NCBI GenBank assembly: GCA_000828075.3
Contig: JXCB02000001.1
Location: 427,130 to 491,129 of the forward strand
Reading direction: 5' to 3'
Origin: Tolypothrix campylonemoides VB511288
GTDB lineage: Bacteria; Cyanobacteriota; Cyanobacteriia; Cyanobacteriales; Nostocaceae
Length of the DNA: 64,000 nucleotides
How positions within the stretch are numbered: the stretch's first letter is position 1; the number at the start of each line of letters is the position of its first letter. The notes under the pieces are model-generated. The model was not told the origin of the DNA, did no database searches, and saw nothing but the letters and a program-made list of their open reading frames with translations. Shown here one piece after another: positions 52,968 to 62,341 of the stretch. The position numbers were made by a program, and so were the translations under genes.

Positions 52968-53835
52968 TGTTTACATTCCTTAATAACTCTGCTCTTGCCT
53001 TCATGGTATTTACTGAATCGGCTCTTGCTGTCTGTCTTTGGGGGAATTTGTTGGTACTTCTTTCGAGTGACGCTTTCAAAGGCTAGAAACCTTTTTTCTC
53101 AATGATTAATTAGATAAGTAAGCGCACATAATTAAACGTAGGATGTGTTACGCGCAGCCCTAACGCATCAATTGCGCTTCTCAGCATCGGTTAGGCGATC
53201 GCGCTTCCCATCCTACGATGGTTCATTTTCATTCCACAAACATACTTACAAATTTTTCACGTAATTTTTTAACAAAACAATTGGCGAATAAAACATAAGT
53301 AGTTATACTATCTGCTAGTTGTATTTAATATCTGATAAAAAGCAAAAATATGAATTAAATTTATGTTATTTATGATACATATTAGTTGGGAAATGACCAA
53401 TATTTTGATTGATTGCCAATAAAGAAACTAGTGCAAGAGATAGGAGATTGTCAGGAGTTGATTCTTGTTTTTTCTAAACAGAGTATAAAAAAATTGCTTT
53501 TGTCAAACGCTCTTTTGGTTTCGATTTCGGCTTATAGCCTTATTCGTACTGGTAATTCATCTTAGCAAAGTATCCGTAGCGTACCACCTCCAGATAATGC
53601 GTTATACTTCGTTAACGCACTCTAGGGATTTAAGATTAATTTTTATAATTACCTCTAGGTACTGCCATTTAGGAAGGAATAAATTGCTGAAATTGGTAAA
53701 CTTTAATCTTTAAATAGAAAAAAACAAGAGACGGCTGTGGTTGATGCTGTAAATTTAGTATTTACGGACATTCAGCTAGAGTTTCAGGTGACCGAAGTAC
53801 AAAAAAATCATTTTGGTTCTGAATCAGGAAAATGT
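52968..53835. other. Intergenic region upstream of the dynamin-like gene
   Basis: No gene recognised. It holds an inverted repeat CGTAGGATG...CATCCTACG at 53137-53217 with GCGATCGCGC inside, long AT-rich DNA, and a weak CGTTATACTTCGTTAACG stem near 53600-53620. The promoter of the dynamin/SrfB-like module must lie here. Confidence 0.5.
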
Positions 53836-56406
53836 ATGAAAAGTGACATGGCAGTAGAAAAATTGCGCCGCTACAAAGAGTACGGGGAATCTGTCATCCA
53901 AAGCCTTGAGTTGGTTTTACAGAACCCACCTCCCAAAGACAGCTGGGTTCCGAGTAGCCTTTATGAAAGTATCCAACGTCTACAGCAGTCTGCCCAAAGA
54001 ACGGTGCAACTTGCATCCTCGCCAGTCAAAATCGGCATCATGGGGGAGTTCAGTAGTGGAAAAACTTTACTTTTAGGCAGTTTGATTGGCTACGCTGATG
54101 CTTTACCAGTCAGTGAAACCCCCACCACAGGTAACGTCACTGCTATCCACCTTGTTCAACAATCAGACTTTCAGACAACGAAGCTTGGTAAGTTTAAAGT
54201 TGAGTATCTTTCTAGTGAAGGGGTGAAAGAGTGTTTGCGCTTCATGCTGGAGGAAGCCGAACAACGAGCAAAAATGGCAGAAGTTTCTTCAGCACAGCTT
54301 GCGGCTCTCAAAAGTTTACACCCCAAAAGAGAAGTTGACATTAACGGTATCTTAAGATGGTGCGAGGAAGCATGGAAGCCCCAAAGCTTGGAACTGCGAT
54401 CGCTCCTGAGGGAACTGGTTGTTTTCGTCCGTACCTACAGCGTTTACGCAGAAGATATCTGCGGTAAAAGTTACGAGATTGACAATACGACTGCTCATAA
54501 AGGGCTGAGGCTTGCAGAGCCGCCCATGAATATCTTAGAACTCAGCTTTGACCGTTTACCGTCGCCTCCTAAACGCTGGGAAAATTTAGCACAACCGTCA
54601 GTTCAGGACTTGCAAAATAGCTTCTCGCTGATTCGCCGCATAGATGTCACAGTTGAGGTTTCAAAAGAAATCTGGGATTTGTCTTCTTTACAAGGAACAA
54701 ATGAGTTCGTTCTCCTAGATTTTCCGGGATTGGGGGCTGCTGATTCTGGCGTGAGGGATGCTTTTTTATCTTTGCGGGAACTGCGAGATGTCCAAACTAT
54801 CCTCTTGCTGCTTAACGGTCGATATCCTGGCGGCGCAACAGCGGCAAAAATCCGCTCTCTGTTGGAACGGGATAAGGGACAAGACCTTAGAGACCGGATT
54901 ATTGTGGGTGTGGGGCGCTTCAATCAAATTCCTCTCTCAAGCAGCGACGAACGCGCCATTGATGACCTTTTATATGAGATTCTACTTTCAGAAGAAGTTG
55001 TTCTTGATCGCCTCAGCATTCTCAAACTAATTATCGCCAGTGCTAACAATTTGACCACGGAAAAAAAGAATATCGTTTTGCTGTCGCAACTTTATGGGTT
55101 GACTAAATTAGCAGAACTTTCTTCTCTAGTACAAGTTTGCTCAACAGAATTCTTACCTGATTTGGATAAACCCAACAAACCAGAGGAGTCTGAACTGCGG
55201 AGGAAATGGCAACAATTGAGTGAAATGTTACCTCCTTCTACTACCTTGCACAAACAACTCAGCGACTATGCTGAAGATGGTGGTCTTGGTAGATTGCGCT
55301 CATTATTGAAAGAGCATGTTGCTCTTCATGGTATGAAGCAACTTGTAGAAGACACTCAAAGGGCTGCTGAGGGTTTGCGTAAAGAGCAGAATAACCTAAA
55401 AAATCTGCTAGAGGAAATCCCGACTTACATACCAGTTGTGGAAAACCCTGCTTTTCTCACCCTGCGCGAAGCAATTGAAAATTTAGTCACGACCTACAGA
55501 CGATTCCAAGAAGATTTAGAAAAACAGCCGATTTTGCACAACCGCAACAGCGTAGCAGTCAGCGATCTTGTTAAAGATGAGTTAACTAATAAAATCTTCT
55601 TTGATTGGAGCGAGTGGAGTTTACTTTTTGACAGAACCAAAAATGGCACAATCTCCCTGACAAAAAGTGAAAGCTTTTTTGAAGAAGATGAAGTAGACGA
55701 TTCAATTCCTACGAAAAGCGATGATTTTTATACGGCATTTGTCAACACTCTTCAAGAAATGCAAGCGTTCGCCCATGAGCAAACAACAGAAGCAGTCACC
55801 GATTTGTTTGGCAAATTATCTGCTGATGTACAACTAGAACGCGAAAAATTAAGTACAATTTTGCTAGCTGAAAAAGAACAGCAAATTGAGCAAAAATTTG
55901 GGAAAAGCCAAGTTCGCTTTTTTAGAAATATGCTGCGTGCTATTGACCCGATGAATAAATGGCAAAACCTAATTATTCAGCACAGCGGGCTTGCTAATAC
56001 TGCGACTCCTATCAATGCTGACATTTTATTCCCGCTTGCACGCAAGGACGACAAGCACCAGAATGGTCAAATTTTTGACTGGAGTCCTGATAAACAGTTT
56101 CCTGTCCCCTCAAGACCTTTCAATCATCAAGTCGCCGTTTTACGGCTGCGAGACGAAATAACTGCAAGTGCAGGGTTGCATCTTGTGCAGTACGTGAGTC
56201 AGTTAACTAAACAGGTAAAATCTTCGTTTTCTAGAGCTTTGAAAGAGATTGTAGATAATTTGCAAGAACTTTTAAAGTCAAAGCATGAACCTTTACTGAG
56301 ATATATAGCTTCTGCACAAGAACGAACGTCTGCTCCTATTCCACCCTGGTTGGAGACTCTTTCCCAAATTCCCACGATTTCTTATCCAGAGGAGATTAAT
56401 CATTAA
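53836..56406 (+). CDS. Dynamin-like large GTPase
   Basis: An 856-residue protein with a P-loop GEFSSGKT near residue 70, switch Thr in SETPTTGNVTAI near residue 94, and G3 motif LLDFPGLGAADSG near residue 295. The G4 motif is degenerate (VGVGRFNQIPLS). A long helical stalk follows, with coiled-coil-like Glu/Lys stretches at about 510-560 and 670-700. It resembles dynamin-family and SrfC-like proteins. The ATG at 53836 has an AGGAAAA site 6 bases upstream; a GTG at 53737 in the same frame is possible. The giant Hsp70-like gene follows on the same strand after 322 bases. Confidence 0.85.
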   Translation: MKSDMAVEKLRRYKEYGESVIQSLELVLQNPPPKDSWVPSSLYESIQRLQQSAQRTVQLASSPVKIGIMGEFSSGKTLLLGSLIGYADALPVSETPTTGNVTAIHLVQQSDFQTTKLGKFKVEYLSSEGVKECLRFMLEEAEQRAKMAEVSSAQLAALKSLHPKREVDINGILRWCEEAWKPQSLELRSLLRELVVFVRTYSVYAEDICGKSYEIDNTTAHKGLRLAEPPMNILELSFDRLPSPPKRWENLAQPSVQDLQNSFSLIRRIDVTVEVSKEIWDLSSLQGTNEFVLLDFPGLGAADSGVRDAFLSLRELRDVQTILLLLNGRYPGGATAAKIRSLLERDKGQDLRDRIIVGVGRFNQIPLSSSDERAIDDLLYEILLSEEVVLDRLSILKLIIASANNLTTEKKNIVLLSQLYGLTKLAELSSLVQVCSTEFLPDLDKPNKPEESELRRKWQQLSEMLPPSTTLHKQLSDYAEDGGLGRLRSLLKEHVALHGMKQLVEDTQRAAEGLRKEQNNLKNLLEEIPTYIPVVENPAFLTLREAIENLVTTYRRFQEDLEKQPILHNRNSVAVSDLVKDELTNKIFFDWSEWSLLFDRTKNGTISLTKSESFFEEDEVDDSIPTKSDDFYTAFVNTLQEMQAFAHEQTTEAVTDLFGKLSADVQLEREKLSTILLAEKEQQIEQKFGKSQVRFFRNMLRAIDPMNKWQNLIIQHSGLANTATPINADILFPLARKDDKHQNGQIFDWSPDKQFPVPSRPFNHQVAVLRLRDEITASAGLHLVQYVSQLTKQVKSSFSRALKEIVDNLQELLKSKHEPLLRYIASAQERTSAPIPPWLETLSQIPTISYPEEINH

Positions 56407-56441
56407 ATAAGAGTGCAAAAGTCAATTTTATGAAAATGGAA

Positions 56442-56500
56442 CCACAGATGGACACAGATGGACACAGATAAATTATCTGCGTGTATCTGCGTGCATCTGC
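56442..56500. repeat. CACAGATGGA/TATCTGCGTG hairpin repeat
   Basis: Tandem ACAGATGG units are followed by TATCTGCG units, so the segment folds on itself. Similar pieces are at 21226-21253, 49829-49864 and 60371-60425. No coding function. Confidence 0.75.
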
Positions 56501-56582
56501 GGTTATAACTTCTAAAGATATACTTTTGCAAAAGTTATATTAGTTAGTTGTTAATTTTCAAACAACATTCGAGTAACGACTA

Positions 56583-56697
56583 ATACCAATTCTCTGTAAA
56601 AAAAGCACTTAATACTTACTCTTTCACTCTTGGCGTCCTTGGCGTCTTGGCGGTTCGTTTAATAAATATTAAGTGCATATTCCTGAAAAATTGGTAT
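56583..56697. mobile_element. 115-base miniature element with inverted ends
   Basis: The ends ATACCAATT (56583-56591) and AATTGGTAT (56689-56697) are exact complements, and AGCACTTAATA / TATTAAGTGC inside them extend the stem. The middle is CGTCCTTGGCGTCTTGGCGG, a stretch also common in Nostocales repeats. It lies between the dynamin-like and SrfB-like genes. Confidence 0.75.
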
Positions 56698-56728
56698 AAC
56701 CAGAATTTAATTTCAAGGAATAGATGAA

Positions 56729-59700
56729 ATGCCTGTTAAAATTGAGCTTTTAAATCGCTATCAACTGCGTATAAAAGATAATGACTTATTACTCTTGCCG
56801 ATTATTGAAATTAAACCTACTGATAGTTTTAACTTCCCTCATATCTCCAAAATTGATATTTCTGTAAATGGAACGCCAGAAGATATGGCAGCAAAAATAC
56901 AATCTGTATACAGAAGCGTCAACTTTAGTACTACACTACTCAAACTCTCTACACCACAACGATTAAAACAAATTGACTGTACGTGGGATGCACCATTACC
57001 AGCAGGTGTAAACTGCACTTTACTAGTGACTGTAGAGTATTTTGACTCCGATGAAACGGGTTACCCAAATTTATCTATAAGCAAAAACTCTACATCTGAG
57101 TGCAATATATGGACTTATGCAGCGAGCGAAAATACCGTAATACAAATGTCACCCAGAGATACGCTACCATTGCCACTACCAGGACCTTTTTACAAACCCG
57201 AACCAGTTCAAGAAAGTAAGAAGCCAGAAATTACTTATCCAGGCTGGTTTGCCATTGATTTTGGCACGTCTAATTCGACAGTGACACTCTACGACCCCAA
57301 AGTTATCGTAACTCCAGATAGTTTGCCTAGCGAGCAGGAGGTGCGGTTACGCGAACGTATGGCGGCGTGGTTAAATCAACGTCCCGTGGATGATGTACCG
57401 GGGATCAGTCATAATGCTTGGGATCAGGAGTGGCAAAAGTTTGTAACTGAACTGAGCAAAGATTTTGTTTCGATCCCCGAGTCAGTTCGTCACAATTTGG
57501 GGGAACAACTCTTTCGAGGCGTTGACAGTGCTGAGTTGTTGGAAGCTATCCGACAGATAGAAATTTGTTTGAGCAAACGCCTAGGCTGGTTTCGTCGCGC
57601 CGCTAGCAAACGGTTGAATCAAATATATCACGAAGTTTTCCGCGTACCACCTTTAGAGTGGCAAAGTTTGATACCCATAGAACTGGACAAAGACCGTCGT
57701 CTCAATGAAATTCCTAGTGAGTTAGAAGTCGTCAATTTGGAACCTTCTTTACCTAAAGATGATCCAGCAAAAGTGAAAATCGTCTTGGGTGAACAAGCAA
57801 GACAGCACAGGTTAGACACGATTGGGAATGGGGAGGAAATTGAAGGGAGATTTCTCCACTCACCTAAGCGCTATTTTGGTCAAGAACGTTCTTTTAAAAT
57901 TACGCTCGATGGTCAAGAAGATACAATTGAGGTCAATAAGCTGCTGCAATCTGCTTATGCTGAACTGATTGAGTTAACCGAGAATTACCGCCAACGCTAT
58001 CCAGGTAAGTGTTCTGAAGGTAAATTCTACCGCGCAGTGGTAACTTACCCAACGATCGCCTCACCATTTGTGCGTCGCGAGATTGAAAATCTGGTGAAAC
58101 AACTGGATATCGAAGATGTGCAGATGGCTTATGACGAAGCGATATCGGTAGCCGTCTTCTTTTTGTGGCGAGAGTTTGGCGGTGATTTGAACGTGGGGAT
58201 TGAATCTTTCAAAACCCGCTGCCGTTACAATGGGGACAAATGGTGGCAAAATGTCCTCGTTTTGGATATTGGTGGCGGAACAACTGATTTAGCGCTGATT
58301 CGTCTTGCACTAGAAGAAATTAACCCCTTTGAACCTGGGGAAGATCGAGGCGACGGCGGACGCTATTATAAATTGACTCCTAAATTATTAGGTTCTTCGG
58401 GTCATTTGCAGTTGGGTGGAGAGTTAATTACCCTGCGGCTGTTTTTGTTGCTGAAGGCGGCGATCGCAGATTGTTTGCTGACAGCCGTAACTGAAGAACA
58501 ATTGCCAAAAGATGTGTTGAAAGTGCAGCCAGAAGAATTGAGCGATCGCTTTCTTGATAACGGCAAATTCTTAAGAGGAAGTCTGTTAGCTTGTGTAGAC
58601 AAAGAAATTCGAGAAGGCGATGCTTACAAAGACGCTTTAAATGCAGCCGAAAAAGTTCTACCCACACGCTGGAAACATTCGTTGTCTCGCGCACAAACTT
58701 TCTACACTCTTTGGGAACAAGCGGAAAATGCCAAAATTACACTCGGTCAAAAACGCCAACAAGACGCACCCGAACCCATTTTCATTCTTGATGGGCAAAA
58801 AATCTCAGAACTGCTGCAACAAAATGATATTCAACTATCAAGCGAAGTTGTTGATAACCTGAGTGTAACCCTTACAGTACAGCAATTTGAAAAAGCAGTA
58901 TCTCCTGTGGTTCGAGAAGCCGTTGGAATTGCCCAAGGATTGATAGAGAATGCTTTAGGAAATAAGCTTTTCAATTCCCAAAGTCAGAAAGAGCAAGTCG
59001 ATTGGTTGATTTTATCGGGAAAAACCTGCAATCTGGAATTAGTTGAGCGCGAACTTTATCGGGTATTTAGCAAGTCTGATTATTTTATTTGGAATGAAGA
59101 CCGAGTTACCTTTGAACCCGAATATACAAAGCTTGCAACTTCTGCTGGAGCCTGCTTTGCAGAGAAACTAAGACAACTGGGATTTGCGCCAAAAGAGTCC
59201 AAAGAATTGCTGCGTAGAGGAGCAAATCAACTCTATATTGATGTCAAAAATCTGTTTTATTTTCTGCCATGCTCTTTCAAAAGGGAAGTGATTGGAGGAA
59301 ATTTAGACCCAATTTTTCAGGCTGGTCAAGAACTTTATCAACTTAAAGCTGACGATGCGATGGCGAAATTTCGCAGTAGTTGGCAGGGTATGCAATTGAC
59401 TAATAACATCATTCGTCAGGACTTTGAGAATATCAAACCTCAGCTTTGGGGAAGTTATAACGGTGATGCATTGAGAAAGAAACTGGAAATGAGTGAGGAG
59501 GATTTTAAAAATTATATCAAAGTTCAGTTTGAAATTAATCAAAAGCTTGATATTGATTTGTTGCTTTGTCGAGGAAACCCTCACTATTTAATTCCTGTGA
59601 ATATTCCCTGTGTTGATGCGGCAAAAGCGATAGGTACATCAGAAGTTATTGGCGATGATAGTCACGTAGTTTGCGATATTGCTGTTAATGTTGCTGAATC

Positions 59701-60133
59701 TGCAAATGCTCTAAAAACAGATGCTCATACTGTCGTATTTAATGCCGATAAAGACTACAGCCAGGATGTAAGAGTTTTTCGGTATGATGATGGGGCTATA
59801 CAACCACAAATCATGGGGTTAATTGCTGAATTACCGCCGTTTCCTAGCAGTGGCAAACATACATTCTACTTCCAATTTCACAACCCAAGATCTAATAAGT
59901 GGGAACTCATTGGTGAATTGCCTCAACCAGAAGTCAAAAGTGAGTATCCTTGCCGATACTATGTCTCTCTTAACAAGAAAGGTATGCTGAGAGTACATGC
60001 ATTTGAGGTACCTTATTGGACATCAACAAATCCAGAATGTCTCAAGCAAGGAGGATGCGTTTTTCGCGACACTCTCCAACCTCAGCCTAACGATGTTAAG
60101 GCAGAACGTGACCCGTTTTCTGGAGAACATTAA
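56729..60133 (+). CDS. Giant Hsp70/actin-fold ATPase, SrfB-like
   Basis: A 1,134-residue protein. Residues 1-165 form a beta-rich domain I do not recognise. The ATPase fold then shows the phosphate-1 motif FAIDFGTSNSTVTLYD near residue 175, a phosphate-2 motif VLVLDIGGGTTDLALI near residue 509 and an adenosine-type motif LILSGKTCNLELV near residue 760. The gap between the motifs is far larger than in DnaK, and there is no DnaK substrate domain. The size and order resemble virulence factor SrfB-type proteins. An AAGGA site precedes the ATG. Paired with a dynamin-like GTPase upstream, it suggests an energy-driven complex of unknown use. Confidence 0.8.
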   Translation: MPVKIELLNRYQLRIKDNDLLLLPIIEIKPTDSFNFPHISKIDISVNGTPEDMAAKIQSVYRSVNFSTTLLKLSTPQRLKQIDCTWDAPLPAGVNCTLLVTVEYFDSDETGYPNLSISKNSTSECNIWTYAASENTVIQMSPRDTLPLPLPGPFYKPEPVQESKKPEITYPGWFAIDFGTSNSTVTLYDPKVIVTPDSLPSEQEVRLRERMAAWLNQRPVDDVPGISHNAWDQEWQKFVTELSKDFVSIPESVRHNLGEQLFRGVDSAELLEAIRQIEICLSKRLGWFRRAASKRLNQIYHEVFRVPPLEWQSLIPIELDKDRRLNEIPSELEVVNLEPSLPKDDPAKVKIVLGEQARQHRLDTIGNGEEIEGRFLHSPKRYFGQERSFKITLDGQEDTIEVNKLLQSAYAELIELTENYRQRYPGKCSEGKFYRAVVTYPTIASPFVRREIENLVKQLDIEDVQMAYDEAISVAVFFLWREFGGDLNVGIESFKTRCRYNGDKWWQNVLVLDIGGGTTDLALIRLALEEINPFEPGEDRGDGGRYYKLTPKLLGSSGHLQLGGELITLRLFLLLKAAIADCLLTAVTEEQLPKDVLKVQPEELSDRFLDNGKFLRGSLLACVDKEIREGDAYKDALNAAEKVLPTRWKHSLSRAQTFYTLWEQAENAKITLGQKRQQDAPEPIFILDGQKISELLQQNDIQLSSEVVDNLSVTLTVQQFEKAVSPVVREAVGIAQGLIENALGNKLFNSQSQKEQVDWLILSGKTCNLELVERELYRVFSKSDYFIWNEDRVTFEPEYTKLATSAGACFAEKLRQLGFAPKESKELLRRGANQLYIDVKNLFYFLPCSFKREVIGGNLDPIFQAGQELYQLKADDAMAKFRSSWQGMQLTNNIIRQDFENIKPQLWGSYNGDALRKKLEMSEEDFKNYIKVQFEINQKLDIDLLLCRGNPHYLIPVNIPCVDAAKAIGTSEVIGDDSHVVCDIAVNVAESANALKTDAHTVVFNADKDYSQDVRVFRYDDGAIQPQIMGLIAELPPFPSSGKHTFYFQFHNPRSNKWELIGELPQPEVKSEYPCRYYVSLNKKGMLRVHAFEVPYWTSTNPECLKQGGCVFRDTLQPQPNDVKAERDPFSGEH

Positions 60134-60152
60134 CGAGAGTTAGGAGTTATTA

Positions 60153-60357
60153 ACTTAACGTGAGTTCGACAAACCTCACCCTCCCAACCTCCCTCTCCTT
60201 GTAGGAGAGGGAGGAGCTACGTAAAAATGGGATTTTTAAGCCTCTCCCCGTAAAAAAAGCTGCTCCTTTTCCCTCCCCTGTTAGGGGAGGGTTAGGGAGA
60301 GGTGGGGAGAGGAATGGAAGCGGGGTCAAATCAGGATACATCGAACTCACGTTAAGT
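60153..60357. mobile_element. 205-base miniature element with perfect 17-base TIRs
   Basis: ACTTAACGTGAGTTCGA (60153-60169) and TCGAACTCACGTTAAGT (60341-60357) are exact reverse complements. The interior is a long GC-rich palindrome-like segment (CCTCTCCTTGTAGGAGAGG and CCCTCCCC...GGGGAGGG). No coding capacity. It lies 19 bases after the SrfB-like stop codon. Confidence 0.85.
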
Positions 60358-60370
60358 AAATGTCTGGAAT

Positions 60371-60625
60371 ATTAAACCACAGATGAACACAGATGAACAC
60401 CGATTATTTATCTGTGTTTATCTGTACGGTAGTTGCTATCTCCTGCGGAGACGCTGCGCGTAAGTCAAAAGGAGGCTTGTGCCAACGCGTAGCGTGCCCG
60501 TTCGGCGCAGCCGTGCCGAAGGCATAGGGCTTACAACGGGGGAAACCCCAACGCCAGTCGCCTGGCTGTCGGGAAACCCTCCTGGAGCTTACGCTCCGCA
60601 ACGCACGCAAGAGTCCATCTGTGGT
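60371..60625. repeat. Mixed repeat block between the SrfB-like gene and the next
   Basis: A CCACAGATGAACAC / TATCTGTGTTTATCTG hairpin (60371-60425) is followed by palindromes such as CTCCTGCGGAG and CCGTTCGGC, and by a CGCCAGTCGCC...GGGAAACCCTCC repeat (60551-60585). No gene in this 565-base gap apart from these repeats and the 60153-60357 element. Confidence 0.7.
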
Positions 60626-60698
60626 TCAAAATTATAAAGCCTGGACTTTTTTGCACAGTCCACTCAAAACTTAATTTAAAACTCAAAACGGAGGAAAT

Positions 60699-61850
60699 AT
60701 GCAGCACCTCAGCCAGTTATTGAAAATTGACAACTCAAATTTAGCTTGGGTACTGCGGTTGGGTTTGCACGGACTGCGGACTCAATTACAGGAAGCTTTA
60801 AAAACAGCAACCACAGACCCAGGAAGCGCTGCTTGTCAAGAATTGCTGAGGGAATTAAATACTCTTTTAGAAGCTGCATCTCAACACGAATCTTTAAGTG
60901 GCGAGACTGTCTTTTCCACAGAGGAGAATTCTTCTTGGGAAGATGTGTTAGAACCAGTCACCAGTGAACAAAAAGGTGAACTTAAACTCAAACAAATTGC
61001 TGAGGCTTTGCTATCTGATCGGGAATTATTGAATTATATCGGTGATTACCAATTTCTTAGCACCAATGATGCTGATTTGTGGAACGAGATGCAACGTTTG
61101 CTGCTGCGTGTTCCTGAAAAAGTGGCTCATGCTTGGCAAGAATATATCTTGACACAGGCGAGTCAAATAGGTGCAAAAGAACATAAGCTGCACTTGTCAC
61201 TACCCTTCACCCGCAATGAATCTATTTATCCTGGGTTGACAGGAGAGGTAAAAGCGACTGGGTTGTGTTTGTCAGACCAAATTGATTTCGATCCGCGATT
61301 GATGATGGAAACAAACCACGGGGAAATTGATTTGTTGGCTGGGGTTGTTTCTACTTGTCTTAAATTTATTGAACTAGATTCATCTTTACACCACGCTCTT
61401 AAAAGTGTAGATAGATTTGGTGTCAGGTCTTTGAACGATGAAAGAGAAAAGTCTAAGTATGTGACAGCACTGATAGACCGCTTTCGGCGGGTACAAACAA
61501 CTGCTGATCATGTCGATCCAATTGTTGCTTTACGTGCCAGACTTGACTTAGATGAAGCAATTCACTCTTTAGTATACTTGCCATGTGGCGATCGCTACTC
61601 TTGGTGGGGTAAACTGCAACAAGAAGCGCGGCGTACCCTTGACTCTGTAGTTGAGAAGACGCGTGATGCTGGTTATCATGTACAAATCCGCCCGTTATGG
61701 GGAACGTATGCGGATATTTTTAATTGGTCAAAGGACGATTTGCAAATAGATATCGGTGGGGTGCGAGGGGAAGTGTCTGCGTGTCTGCGGGTTTATGCCA
61801 AAATTAACGATGAAGTGCTTCCAGGGAGAGTTCTTTTTCGTTCTTCTTGA
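60699..61850 (+). CDS. Unrecognised protein of the dynamin/SrfB-like module
   Basis: I do not recognise this 383-residue protein. The N-terminal half is helical, rich in Leu and Glu; the C-terminal half mixes helices and strands and ends in VCAKINDE-like strands (VYAKINDEVLPGRVLF). It has no signal peptide or membrane helix. A very strong GGAGG ribosome site lies 5 bases before the ATG. It follows the SrfB-like gene on the same strand and is likely part of the same module, despite the 565-base repeat gap. It could be an adaptor or regulator of the pair. Confidence 0.7.
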   Translation: MQHLSQLLKIDNSNLAWVLRLGLHGLRTQLQEALKTATTDPGSAACQELLRELNTLLEAASQHESLSGETVFSTEENSSWEDVLEPVTSEQKGELKLKQIAEALLSDRELLNYIGDYQFLSTNDADLWNEMQRLLLRVPEKVAHAWQEYILTQASQIGAKEHKLHLSLPFTRNESIYPGLTGEVKATGLCLSDQIDFDPRLMMETNHGEIDLLAGVVSTCLKFIELDSSLHHALKSVDRFGVRSLNDEREKSKYVTALIDRFRRVQTTADHVDPIVALRARLDLDEAIHSLVYLPCGDRYSWWGKLQQEARRTLDSVVEKTRDAGYHVQIRPLWGTYADIFNWSKDDLQIDIGGVRGEVSACLRVYAKINDEVLPGRVLFRSS

Positions 61851-61909
61851 GTCAAAAATTTCACAACTAACTATAAAAACCTCTGTTTCCTAACCCGAAT
61901 TCATCCAGC

Positions 61910-62341
61910 GTGAAAACCGACAGCATCTTCTATCGTCTGTTTCAAGAATTACCCAGCATCTTTTTTGAATTAATTGGTAATCCACCAGAAACAGCAGAAG
62001 ATTATAACTTTTCCTCTGTTGAAATTAAGCAAACAGCATTCCGAATTGATGGTGTTTTTATACCGACACAAACTGAAGACAACCCGATTTATTTTGTCGA
62101 AGTTCAGTTTCAAACCGACACAGAAATTTATTCGCGCCTGTTTACTGAAACAAGCAGGCGCAGGACTTCTTGCAGCAACGTTGGCAGAGTCTGAGCAAGT
62201 AGCAGCTAGACTCAATTTTTAGAAGCGCTGGCTGAATTAGGAAAGCTAACTAGACGAGTCGAATCGTTTAGTTTGAACTACAATCTAGCGGCGAGATGGG
62301 CGATTGGGCAACGAATTTTGGTTCCTTTTAAGGTTAGCTAA
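61910..62341 (+). pseudogene. Rpn/DUF2887-type nuclease remnant plus unknown tail
   Basis: Residues from a GTG at 61910 read FYRLFQELPSIFFELIG, then TAFRIDGVFIP and PIYFVEVQFQTD, the opening of Rpn-type (PD-(D/E)XK) nucleases with the Asp and the Glu-x-Gln catalytic residues. After YSRLFTE the frame degenerates. Downstream, two other frames carry fragments (AGAGLLAATLAESEQVAARL, then LAELGKLTRRVESFSLNYNL up to a TAA at 62339) that I cannot assign. The full family is about 250-300 residues, so this is a broken gene. Confidence 0.6.

Noticed and set aside
56729-60133. Calling the large ATPase DnaK
   Set aside because: It shares only the phosphate and adenosine motifs. It lacks the substrate-binding domain, has an extra N-terminal beta domain and has far larger spacing between motifs.
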